Shown here piece after piece: positions 31,108 to 40,146 of a stretch of DNA of 50,000 nt. The position numbers were made by a program, and so were the translations under genes. A model generated the notes under the pieces. It worked only from the letters and a program-made list of their open reading frames with translations, searched no databases and was not told where the DNA came from. Origin of the DNA: Symbiodinium natans (Eukaryota > Sar > Dinophyceae > Suessiales > Symbiodiniaceae); contig CAJNDS010000818.1 in NCBI GenBank assembly GCA_905221605.1, forward strand, positions 1-50,000, written 5' to 3'. Position 1 is the stretch's first letter; each line of letters begins with the position of its first letter.

Positions 31108-31240
31108 GAGAGGTTTAGGGTTTAGGGTTTAGGGTTTAGGGTTTAGGGTTCAGGGTTTAGGGTTTAGGGTTTAGGGTTTAGGGTTAGGGTTTAGGGCTTA
31201 GGGTTTGAGGGGTTTTGAGGGGTTTTGAGGGGTTTGAGGA
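31108..31240 (+). repeat. G-strand array
   Basis: TTTAGGG units, then GGTTTTGAGG variants. The following 31240-31440 is unique spacer with degenerate units. Confidence 0.93.
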
Positions 31241-31442
31241 TGTTTGAGGGGTTTAAGGCATTGGTGGGGTGGCTCTTCGGCTTAGGGCTTTAGCATTTTG
31301 AGCCAGGGTTGAATGTTTTCAAGTTGTAGGGGCTAGGGGTTTAGGCTTCAGGGGTTTTTCTCGTTCGGGACCTGCTTTTTTTTGGGCTGCTGCTCTTCAG
31401 GTAGAGGCTGTAGGGTTCAGTTCTGGGGCCACCGCCTCCAAG

Positions 31443-32247
31443 GAATGTGGAGGCAAAGATCAACGAGATCAAGACGGGCGCAGCTGCCACTTGGCGTGAC
31501 GTTTCTCCTAGGTTCCCCCCTATACTTAGGGCTATTTAGGGATAATTAGGCTGAATTAAGGATTTGAAGGGGGGAACTTTGGGGGGGGGGGGGGGGGTGT
31601 AGAGGGGGGTAGAAACCCTGAACCCTCACCCCTAAACCCTGAGCCTAACCCCTAACCCCTAAACCCTAAACCACCCTACAGCCCTAAACCCTACTACAAC
31701 CTAATCCACAAAACCCAAGTCCAGAACCCTTGCATTTGCGCGGCGGCCGAGGTCATTGGAGCCTTTTCCGACATGGGCAAGTCCCTGCAGGGGATGCCAT
31801 GAGCTGAGAGTTTGGGGGTTTAGGGTTTAGGGTTTAGGGTGCTCAGGGTGCTGCTAGGAGGGTTCTGGCAGGTTTAGGGTTCAACGCCTGAGGTGGGTTA
31901 GGCTGAGGGTTCGGCTGGTTTAGGGTTTACTTGCAGGGCTCAGTCTTGCACTCAGCAGCCCACTCTGCAAGATCAGGCATGCAACAGTCCGAATCTAGGG
32001 GGGTTCTGGGCTTAGGGCTTCAGGTTTAGGATGCCCACAGCCCGAACACCCCCCACCTACTATCAGGGTTTGAGGATCAGGGTTTGAGGATCAGGGTTTG
32101 AGGATCAGGGTTTGGGGTCCTAAACCCTAAACCCTAAACCCTAAACCCTAAACCCCAAACCCCTAAACCCCAAGTCCCCAGATTCGGTTCCGAGATGCTG
32201 AGGTTCAGATGAGCTGGGAAGCTGAGCACTTGGCCCAGTTTTCTTGA
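31443..32247 (+). CDS. Candidate three-exon gene end, product unknown
   Basis: Islands 31443-31495 (NVEAKINEIKTGAAATW), 31752-31791 (VIGAFSDMGKSLQG) and 32182-32247 (IRFRDAEVQMSWEAEHLAQF, stop TGA 32245-32247; acceptor caagtccccag). Intervening arrays: poly-G at 31579-31597, C-units 31615-31700, G-array 31817-31875, GGGTTTGAGGATCA repeats 32065-32110, C-array 32115-32165. Helical, charged protein. I considered a small mitochondrial subunit or an ESCRT-like helix but cannot support either. Confidence 0.35.
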
Positions 32248-32642
32248 GAGCCTGCTCACCCCATACCCTAAACCCTAAACCTAAACCCTAAACCCTAAAC
32301 CCTGAACCCTAAACCCTAAACCCTAAACCCTAAACCCTAAAGCCCCAAAACCCTCGAACACCCGATACCTAAACCCGAAACGTCAACCTTGAAGCCTCTG
32401 ACCCTAAGCCTTTACGCCCTAAACCCTAGCCCTAATCCCTAAGCCTTTAGGCCCTAAACTGAAAGCTCTATACACTAAACCCCATAAGCCCTGTAGCCTA
32501 GGCCCCGAAATCCCTGACGCCTAAACCCGCAACCCGAAAGACCCTAAAGCCTATGCCCTAAACCCCAAACCGTAAACCCCAAACCCCAAGCCCTAAACCC
32601 TAAACCCTCAAACCCTAAACTCTAGACCCTAAACCTCTAGAG

Positions 32643-32715
32643 CGTATGGTTTGGGCGCGCAGTGCTCCCTCGATGCTCTGCTCCAGGCCGACCTCATGCT
32701 TTTGCCTTTCAAGGG
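32643..32715 (+). CDS. Candidate exon, product unknown
   Basis: After cctctag. Frame YGLGAQCSLDALLQADLMLL ends where CAAGGGGTTTAGG begins the next G-array. C-arrays fill 32260-32640 upstream. Confidence 0.4.
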
Positions 32716-33629
32716 GTTTAGGGTTTAAGGTTTAGGGTTTAGGGTTTAGGGTTTAGGGTTTAGGGATTTAGGGTTTAGGGTTTAGGGTTTAGGGTTTAGG
32801 GATTTAGGGTTTAGGGTTTAGGGGTTCTGGCAGGTTTTGGAGTTGAGTGGTTGGGGTGCAGTCGCTCCTTCTCAGCACTGATGGATCCCAGCTGTGCGCG
32901 CTGCAACAGCAGGCATGTGGGCCTGGCCGTGTAGGTGCTCGGAGCGCTCTCTAAGACCCTCCTTTATTGGGTCGCACCTCAGTGGGCATGCGGAGTGGCT
33001 TCAAGTTTGGGTTTCACCCTAAACCCTAAACCCTAAGCCCTAAACCCTAAGCCCTAAACCCTAAACCCTAAACCCTAAACCCTAAACCCTAAACCCTAGA
33101 CCCTAAACCCCAAGGTACCTTCACGTCAGAGTTCTGCAGGATTCGTAGGGGTTCCCCAATCTTTGTTGCCCTTTCTTGGGTACTTAATAGAGTAGGAACC
33201 CCCGCAAAGTCTTGGAGGATCAAAGTATAGCAATACGAGCCTCGCGAAGCATGTAATATCACAGGTCAGGGCTTCAAGCGGCTACTCTTCAGCTCATCTG
33301 TTCGCGGTTTCGTACCGCTTTAGGGTGTCGGGGTCTGCGGGTGTCGATCAGAAAGGGCTCCCCTGAGCCTGAAACCTGCGGTTTAGGGTTTTAGGGTTTA
33401 GGGGTTTAGTGCTTTAGGGTTTAGGGCTTAGGGGTTTTAGGGCTTAGGGTCTTAGGGTTTAGGGGTTAAGGGTTTCAGGGCTTAGGGCTTGGGGGTTTGG
33501 GGGTCAGGGTTTGGGGGTTAAGGGTTTAGGGTTTAGGGGGCTTGGGGCTTAGGCTTTAGGCGTTTAGGATTTTTTAGGGTCTAGCGTACAGATCTCACCC
33601 CACCTCGCGGGGCAAACCCCATGACGCCT
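32716..33629. other. Arrays and spacers without supported gene
   Basis: G-array 32716-32825; an open island near 32870-32930 (STDGSQLCALQQQ); C-array 33016-33115; a unique segment 33116-33380 with a weak inverted repeat (GTAGGGGTTCC / GGAACCCCCGC); degenerate G-units 33380-33560. Confidence 0.5.
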
Positions 33630-33652
33630 TTCGCGCCGCGCCGCGGCGCGAA
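33630..33652. other. Perfect GC-rich hairpin
   Basis: TTCGCGCCGC, a 3-base loop GCC, then GCGGCGCGAA. It lies just upstream of an open frame and is followed by TTTTT. Confidence 0.6.
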
Positions 33653-33663
33653 TTTTTAACACC

Positions 33664-33774
33664 GCCGACGTGTGCCTGCTGGCCGAAATGAAGGCCTCCG
33701 CTGGCACCATTCCTCCTCCGACCATGTGGCAAGTGAAAGGTGCGCCGCAGAGGTTCGCGAAGTCTGGTGCCTAA
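33664..33774 (+). CDS. Candidate terminal exon, product unknown
   Basis: 37 codons ADVCLLAEMKASAGTIPPPT then MWQVKGAPQRFAKSGA ending at TAA 33772-33774. The composition is convincingly protein-like. The start is not fixed by a clear acceptor. Confidence 0.4.
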   Translation, partial: ADVCLLAEMKASAGTIPPPTMWQVKGAPQRFAKSGA

Positions 33775-35121
33775 AGCCCACCTCAAAGCCCGAGCCTAAG
33801 CCACTAAACCCCTACCTCCAGAAACCCAACCAAGTGCCTGAACATATTCAAACCTCCCGTCTCCCAATATCTTCCCATGTCATTTTGTAAGGGAGGGGGA
33901 GAGGGTCGAGCATCAGGTCCAGGATTTCGGGACTTGGGCCATCATTCAGCAACACCCTGATCTGGGGCATGGTCTAGAGTTGTACTTGCTGACCCTGGCC
34001 CTATTCGCTTCGCCTACTGACTTCAACCCAAAACCGAAGCCCACTCCAGAGGCCCCCCCCCCTTACCCCCCCCGCCTAAACCCTAAACCGTAAACCGTAA
34101 ACCGTAAACCCTAAACCCTAAACCCTAAACCCTAAACCCCAAACCCTAAACCCTGAACCCTAAACCCTAAACCCCAAGCTCCTTCTGGCGCAGCCTGCCG
34201 GCTCATAGGTTGGGGGAGAACTGGGGAAGGTACCAGGGCCAGAGACGCCCCTGCTCATAAGAACGCATGGCGGCCGGGAGCTCGGGGTGTTTCGAGGGGG
34301 TTTTGGGGTTTAGGGTTTAGGGTTTTAGGGTGTTTTGGGGTGTTTCAGGGTGTTTTGGGGTGTTTTCGGGGGTTTTCGGGTGTTTTCGGGTGTTTTGTAT
34401 GGAGCTTCGAGGGTGCTTTAGGGTTTAGGGTGTTAGGGTGGTAAGGTTTAGAGTGTAGGGTTTAGGGTTTCAGGGTTTCAGGGTTTCATTGTGTTTTTGG
34501 GGGGTTTTGGGGTTTTAGGGTGTTTTAGGGTGTTTGGGGGTGTTTTGGGGTGTTTTGGGGTGCCTTGGGGTGTTTGGGGTGTTTGGGGTGTCTTGGGGTG
34601 TTTTGGTTTGGTTTGGGGTGTTTTGGGGTGTTTCAGGGTTTCAGGGTGTTAGGGTTTTTTTCGGTGTTAGGGTTTAGGGTGTTAGGGTTTTGAGTTCCAG
34701 GGCTTTAGGGCGTTTCAGGGTTAGGGTTTGCGCGTTTGCGGTTTTGGTTTTGGGGCTCTGGGGCTTCAGGGTGTCAGGGGTTTTGGGGTTTAAGGGTGTT
34801 TAAGGGTGTGTTAGATTTTTTTGAGGGTGTTGTAGGTCTTTTTAAGGGGATGTGCTAGGGATTTGTTGTAGTTGTTTTGCTTCGTTTTGGTAGGGCTTCT
34901 TTGTAGTGCTTGCAGGGTTGTAGTGTCAGGAGCCAATGGGTTTAGCGGTTGCACCCCCAAGACCTCAAACCGAATGAGCCCTGCTGCCCCTTCCCCCCTT
35001 TCCCCCCAGAGAGAAAAGCAACACGAAAGCTAAGCCCATTAAACCGGCCTGAGCCTGGAACCCTGAAGCCCCGAGTCCCAAACCTAACCCCCCCACACCC
35101 AATAACCCTAAACCGAAACCC
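33775..35121. other. C-array, island and long degenerate G-rich tract
   Basis: Spacer to 34070, with a CCCTAAA / CCGTAAA array at 34075-34175 and an open island 34180-34290. From 34300 to 34900 runs a G-rich tract of GGGTGTTTTGGGGTGTTT-type units. A short spacer with Pro-rich frames leads to the CTCTCG repeat. Confidence 0.55.
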
Positions 35122-35290
35122 TCTCTCTCGCTCTCGCTCTCGCTCTCGCTCTCGCTCTCGCTCTCGCTCTCGCTCTCGCTCTCGCTCTCGCTCTCGCTCT
35201 CGCTCTCGCTCTCGCTCTCGCTCTCGCTCTCGCTCTCGCTCTCGCTCTCTCTCTCTCTCTCTCGCTTTTTTCTATCTTTTTTTCTCTCTC
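35122..35290. repeat. (CTCTCG)n microsatellite followed by (CT)n
   Basis: About 22 CTCTCG hexamers. Plus strand gives (Ser-Arg)n, minus strand gives (Ala-Arg)n; neither frame is bounded like a gene. Confidence 0.95.
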
Positions 35291-35655
35291 TTTCTTAAAA
35301 ATATACAGATGGATAGATAGATCTATAGATATGCACAACCCTGCTCAGGCCCGTTCCCATTGCCCCACGCGGCCAAGCCGATCAGGCTTCGAGCCACGAC
35401 CTTCAGGGTTCAGGCTTCAGGGGTTTTAGGGCTTTTCGGGCTCAGGGTTTAGGGCCTCTGCGCATCTGCGACCTTCATGCCCTGAGCCTTATCCCCGAGT
35501 TTCCCCCCAGCCCTTATACGCCCTAAACCCCTGAACCCCTGAACCCAAAACCCCAAATCCTGAAACCTAAACCCTAAATCCCCAAAACCCAAAACCCAAA
35601 ACCCAAAACCCAGAACCCTAAACCCTAAACCCTAAACCCTAAACCCACCACTTTA

Positions 35656-35775
35656 AAACTGCCGCCGTACTCGGGATCCGGAGCAGTTGGGACTTCTGCC
35701 GGGTTTTGGGCATCCTCGTCAACTTCGGATTCTCCTGCAAAGAGGATTGGAGTCATCAGCCCCGAAGTCCCCTAG
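35656..35775 (+). CDS. Candidate terminal exon, product unknown
   Basis: Between a C-array (35600-35650) and a G-array (35776-35836). Frame LPPYSGSGAVGTSAGFWASS then STSDSPAKRIGVISPEVP ends at TAG 35773-35775. A second + frame is also open, so the call is uncertain. Confidence 0.35.
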   Translation, partial: KLPPYSGSGAVGTSAGFWASSSTSDSPAKRIGVISPEVP

Positions 35776-36590
35776 GTTTGGGTTTAGGGTTTAGGGTTTA
35801 GGGTTTAGGGTTTAGGGTTTAGGGTTTAGGGTTTAGCAGGCGTTGCGGCTTGCGCCATGGCCTGCGGTGCAGCAGGCGCGGGCGAGCTAGGAACCCTGAA
35901 GCTTTGAGTGGCTGTCGGGTGTAGGGTTTAGGGCCCCTAAGGGGGCCTTTGGGGGCCTTTCGGATGTGAGGTTTAGGGTTTAGGGTTCAGGGTTTAGGGT
36001 TTAGGGTTTAGGGTTGAGGGTTTAGGGTTGAGGGTTTAGGGTTCAGGGTTTGGGGGAGAAGCGTGAACGCGAAACCCGCTCCCGTTCCTTCGATTGTTGG
36101 GGGCTGTCAGGGCCCCAGGGGTTCGGAACGAAGACCCCGAGAGCCTACGTCCTACACCCTAAACCCTAAACCCGAAATCCGAAACCTTAAGCCCTAAACC
36201 CTATTCCTTACTGAAGGGGTCTTTGGGCTCCAGAATTGCATGAGGAGCCGTGTCTCTGGCAGCGCTGCATGAACTTTGCCTTTGATGGGCTGCTTGGGCC
36301 CCGGGGTCGCACAAGGGCAGTGTGTAAGGCCCATGGGCTCAACAGGGCCGATGGGGGCTCCATAGGGCCTATGGGCCCTAAACCCTAAACCCTAAACCCT
36401 AAACCCTAAACCCTAAACCCTAAACCCTAAACCCTAAACCCTAAACCCTAAACCCGGGCTCCATAGGGCCAAGGGGGCTTTATGGGGCCGAGCCTCGGGG
36501 AATATGAGCTGGTCGGTTGGGGGGGGGGGGGTTTAGGCTTTCCGGGCCATCATGGAGTCCGCCTAAACCCTAAGCCCTCAACCCTAAAAG
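35776..36590. other. Arrays and spacers
   Basis: G-arrays 35776-35836 and 35970-36055, a small C-array 36155-36205, a unique GC-rich stretch with GGGCCTATGG-like repeats (36280-36370), C-array 36372-36455, and a poly-G tract near 36520. No gene supported. Confidence 0.55.
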
Positions 36591-36638
36591 CGCTGTGGAG
36601 GACTCACTTTCACACTGGCCTCGCGGCCTGCGACGCAG
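36591..36638 (+). CDS. Candidate 48-base exon
   Basis: The acceptor is made by the last unit of a C-run (CCCTAAAAG). The donor is CGCAG|GTAGGG, the consensus form. Two frames are open (AVEDSLSHWPRGLRRR or ALWRTHFHTGLAACDA). Confidence 0.38.
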
Positions 36639-36947
36639 GTAGGGCAGCGAGCATTCTTCAGTTGTTCAGGGTTTAGGGTTTAGGGTTTAGGGCGGCAAAC
36701 ATGCTGGGCCGATCTCAACTATGTTCCTTCCTTGGTACTTGAACCTATACGGAATGCATTGTTTGGGGTTGAGAGTTTAGGGCACATAGGGGTGTACAAG
36801 TTCTAACCCCAAGCTCCCTAAACCCTAAACCCTAAACCCTAAACCCCCAAACCCCAAACCCTAAACCCCAAACCCTCAGCCCTAAACCCAAGAGACGGCC
36901 CGAAGTTCATGGAGCCCCCACTCTTTCGAAACTTGTTGCTTATCCCT

Positions 36948-36961
36948 GATACCATCTGGCC
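36948..36961 (+). repeat. Left 14-bp direct repeat (probable target-site duplication)
   Basis: GATACCATCTGGCC, identical to 39173-39186. It bounds the LINE-like element. Confidence 0.8.
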
Positions 36962-37680
36962 GTACCCTGGACAAGGAGCTCCTCAAGTTTGGTAGAAAGG
37001 TCTTACAAGGCACAGCGTGCGAGAAAAGTGTGGACAAATACAAGGCCCTCTCAAACGACCATGTGTGGCGCCTCCTGCGTTCTGCACCTACAGCTGTTGA
37101 ATTGTCAGTGCAACGCCTGCAGTGGTGGCAGCGCATTGTGGCTAGGCCCGAGGAGCACCTCGCGCTCCTCTTCACATTTTTCGGGCACATCCCTGGCACT
37201 CCGGCGCCTTTCGACGAGAACGGTGCCATCCATGATCGGTCACACGCTTGGATGCGACAGCTGGGTGAAGACATTCGACAGCTGGATACATGGGACAGCA
37301 GTGGTTTCATGGTGCAGGCGCCTGATGTGCGTACCCTGGACAAGGAGCTCCTCAAGTTTGGTAGAAAGGTCTTACAAGGCACAGCGTGCGAGAAAAGTGT
37401 GGACAAATACAAGGCCCTCTCAAACGACCATGTGTGGCGCCTCCTGCGTTCTGCACCTACAGCTGTTGAATTGTCAGTGCAACGCCTGCAGTGGTGGCAG
37501 CGCATTGTGGCTAGGCCCGAGGAGCACCTCGCGCTCCTCTTCACATTTTTCGGGCACATCCCTGGCACTCCGGCGCCTTTCGACGAGAACGGTGCCATCC
37601 ATGATCGGTCACACGCTTGGATGCGACAGCTGGGTGAAGACATTCGACAGCTGGCTACATGGGACAGCAGTGGTTTCATG
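36961..37680 (+). repeat. 369-bp near-identical tandem duplication
   Basis: Copy 1 is about 36961-37312 and copy 2 starts at 37330. Only one difference was seen (CTGGATACATGG versus CTGGCTACATGG), plus the linker. 369 is a multiple of three, so the frame continues. Confidence 0.95.
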
Positions 37681-38289
37681 TCTGCGGCTGCTGACGGGCC
37701 GCTCGTGCTGTTCGTTGATGCAGACTTCCGTGAAGCCTTCTTGCAACAAGATCCGGCAGAACTCAGGACGAGGTACTTGGGAGGCCTGGTCCCCCCTCCA
37801 GGTTTGTCGCTTCCGTCTGCTGCGCCTCCAGGAGCGGATGCCGCCGATGAGACTTTTGCATGTGATGCGCTGCTCGCTGATGGCCAGCCGTGCAATGCCA
37901 CCTTCCCCACTTACCGTGCTCTCGCAGTACATCTGGCTCACAGCAAACAACATGAACAAAGGCGCTCTTTGGCAACACTGCTCACCATCAGTAACCAGTG
38001 CTGCGCATGCCGGGCTACCTTGGCCTCTGTGCGAGTGGCGCGCAACCATTTGCATGATAGCATCAGACGAGGGTACTGTAGCCGGACGGCAGGCAGCGCT
38101 ACAGTGCATCAAGTACACGCGAGCTTGCCTTGCAAGTGTGCAATCTGTGATGTTCCGCTCCGACTGCTGGGTGAGGCTCAAGCACACTTGGCGTCGCACC
38201 TGCCCACTGCGTTCCGGAGACCGCGCATCGACTACTACTTCCAGCGCCATGGCCGACCAGTGGGCAGCGCACCTTCGGCCTCAGCTTGA
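36962..38289 (+). CDS. Retroelement ORF, C-terminal part with zinc fingers
   Basis: The frame is open from within the left flank (36886) through the element to TGA 38287-38289; the first internal in-frame GTG is 37030. A 123-residue module (DKYKALSNDHVWRLL, then LQWWQRIVARPEEHLALLFT) occurs twice owing to an in-frame 369-bp duplication. After it come three Cys/His fingers: 37861-37953 (C-x9-C then H-x6-H), 38000-38080 (CCAC then H) and 38137-38199 (CAIC...HLASH, C2H2 spacing). I recall similar WW/zinc-finger tails at the ends of dinoflagellate LINE polyproteins. The N-terminal endonuclease and reverse transcriptase are missing. Nucleic-acid binding is the likely role of the fingers. Confidence 0.6.
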
Positions 38290-38875
38290 AGGCGAGAAGC
38301 CAGCCAAGACCAGGGCCGTAGCGAGCAACAAGTCGGACCTTGAGCGAGAGCTACTCCTGATCATCACACGCTTGAGCCTCAAGAATGCGGCAGACTTGCG
38401 ATTGCTCTGTAGCATGGCTTACTCCACCATCAAGTTTGAGGCGAATCATGGGGCGATCAAAGCTTGTGAACAAGCTCGCCAGCTTCATGCCGACCGCACA
38501 CGTGGCCACTCTGGCCACCAAGAAGGACAACCAGATGAGTACGCCCTGGTTGCTTTGCTCCTTTGCTTGAAGGCCAATCTCGGGGCAGCTGACCAGGAGA
38601 TCATCGAGCGCTTCCTTGCGAGCCACCCGCCCAAGGCTTCGCAGCTCGCTGGTGCAGTGAAGGTTTGCCGTGTCCAGAATGTGCGCGTCTCCACGCACAA
38701 GAAGCTCTTCTTGCGACTCAGCGATGAGCACAAAGACATGGAAAAGGCTCTTGTTAGCGCGCTCGTTGCTGATAGAGGCATCCAGCTCTTCGGGCAGGCG
38801 CCACGTGGTTCTATGGAGCGCAAAGCCATGGATCTCATGCAAAAGCTTGGAGTGAAGAATGAACATGTCGAGTGA
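38249..38875 (+). CDS. Second retroelement ORF, overlapping the first by 41 bases
   Basis: ATG 38249 (AGCGCCATGG) to TGA 38873-38875, 208 residues, in a different frame from the zinc-finger ORF. Begins MADQWAAHLRPQLEGEKPAK. Helical throughout, with LERELLLIITRLSLKNAADL, EYALVALLLCLKANLGAADQ and a charged C-terminus (MDLMQKLGVKNEHVE). No catalytic motif seen. Position and helical character resemble the small downstream ORF I associate with dinoflagellate LINEs; function unknown. Translation could depend on reinitiation or frameshifting at the overlap. Confidence 0.55.
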   Translation: MADQWAAHLRPQLEGEKPAKTRAVASNKSDLERELLLIITRLSLKNAADLRLLCSMAYSTIKFEANHGAIKACEQARQLHADRTRGHSGHQEGQPDEYALVALLLCLKANLGAADQEIIERFLASHPPKASQLAGAVKVCRVQNVRVSTHKKLFLRLSDEHKDMEKALVSALVADRGIQLFGQAPRGSMERKAMDLMQKLGVKNEHVE

Positions 38876-39172
38876 GAGGTTATGCATACAAGTAGTTTAC
38901 GGGCAGTGTGTACGGGGTTCGCATTGGCAGCTACGCTCAGCTGTGCTGGTAGCTTGCCGCTTGCTTGCCCGCTCGTACAGCTCTACCGCGCTTTTGGCGC
39001 AGAGTGCAGCGATGTCAGTGATGCAGGCAACAGTCCCTGCTTCTCCCTGCAGCCACCTTCGAACACAAATTTTGATCTGGTGCTGCTGTGTTTCCCGCAA
39101 GGTTGTACACATTTAGGTACCAGAGACCTGCTTGACGAGGACGGTTGCCCTGAGGAGTGCGCAAGCAAGCAA

Positions 39173-39186
39173 GATACCATCTGGCC
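39173..39186 (+). repeat. Right 14-bp direct repeat (probable target-site duplication)
   Basis: GATACCATCTGGCC, exact match of 36948-36961, directly after the GCAA tail. Confidence 0.8.
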
Positions 39187-39216
39187 CCATACCCCATATA
39201 GGGGTTTATAGGGATA

Positions 39217-39607
39217 TGGGGTTTAGGGTTTAGGGTTTAGGGTTTAGGGTGGGGAACATTACTGGCGTCCTTCTGATAAGGGAATCCCATGATTTGGGGA
39301 TCTATATTGGGGGGCCCCTTCTTTAAAAACAAACAAATCCCCATATGGCCCCATAGTCACTGTAGCCCTAAGCCCTACAACCCCTAAACCCCATATTCCC
39401 TAAACCTTCACATCTCGAACCCTATAATCCCTGATCCCTATAAACCCCCAAACCTTAAACCCCTAACCCTAAACCCCAAACCCGAAACCCTAAACCCGAA
39501 ACCCTAACCCTAAACCCTAAACCCTAAACCCTAAACCCTAAACCCTAAACCCTAAACCCTAAACCCTAAACCCTAAACCCTAAACCCTAAACCCTAAACC
39601 CAACAAG
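39217..39607. repeat. G-array, spacer, C-array
   Basis: TTTAGGG at 39217-39252, a spacer with CCCTATAA variants, then C-array 39460-39602 (about 14 perfect units at its end). Confidence 0.93.
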
Positions 39608-39691
39608 GCCTCACAGAAGCCACCTCCAACGCTAGGCTACGGAGGCGCCCCCTCGGACGGTCCAAGGCGTGACCACCACGCCGGAGGCTGG
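39608..39691 (+). CDS. Candidate exon, product unknown
   Basis: AG|G acceptor after CCCAACAAG, GT donor at 39692 opening a G-array. Frame ASQKPPPTLGYGGAPSDGPR then RDHHAGG. It ends in phase 0, like the start of the next island at 40147, so it may be an upstream exon of the plastid gene. Confidence 0.42.
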
Positions 39692-40146
39692 GTTTAGGGT
39701 TTAGGGTTTAGGGTTCAGGGTTTCGGGTTTCGGGTTTCGGGTTTTAGGAGGTTCAAGGGTTTAGGGGTTAGGGGGGGTTTAGGGTTTAGGAGTTAGGGGT
39801 TTGAGGTTGGGGGTTTAGGGGTTTAGGGTTTAGGGTTTAGGGGCTTGAGCTGTAGTGGTTTGGGGTTTAGCGTGCTAGGCTTTGGTGTTTGGTGTCTTGG
39901 GTTTGGGCATCGTTATGGTTTGGGGATCCTTGCCCCTAAACCCTACGTGAACCTCAAACCCCAAACCCCAAACCCCAAACCCCAAACCCCAAACCCCAAA
40001 CCCCAAACCCCAAACCCCAAACCCCAAACCCCAAACCCCAAACCCCAAACCCTAAACCCTGAACCCTGAACCCTAAACCCTAAACCCTGAACCCTAAACC
40101 CCCCTATGCCCTAAAACCTTAATACCTGAACCCTAATTTCCAGCAG
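39692..40146. repeat. G-array, spacer, CCCCAAA array
   Basis: Degenerate G-units 39692-39845, a short unique spacer, then about 13 nearly pure CCCCAAA units (39955-40050) and mixed C-units to 40135. Confidence 0.93.

Larger units (their letters stand above)
36962..39172 (+). mobile_element. LINE-like retroelement, 5'-truncated, with internal duplication
   Basis: A 2.2-kb segment with no heptamer arrays, flanked by the 14-bp direct repeat. The 3' end is a short GCAA repeat (GCAAGCAAGCAAG), a simple-repeat tail of the kind some LINEs carry instead of poly-A. It holds the C-terminal part of a zinc-finger protein and a second, overlapping ORF. No reverse transcriptase or endonuclease domain is present, consistent with 5' truncation on insertion. 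The region is probably young, since the repeats match exactly and both frames are open. Confidence 0.72.

Noticed and set aside
35108-35338. Arg-Ala and Ser-Arg repeat proteins (SR-like)
   Set aside because: Simple (CTCTCG)n translation, with no RRM or bounded gene around it.
36882-37910. 342-codon minus-strand frame
   Set aside because: Antisense shadow of the duplicated retroelement ORF; Ser/Cys-rich, with no family.
36989-38248. 5' part of a 628-codon frame (MVERSYKAQRARK...) read as one protein
   Set aside because: It is the shadow of the zinc-finger ORF and of its 369-bp duplication. Only the part from ATG 38249 looks like a separate protein.
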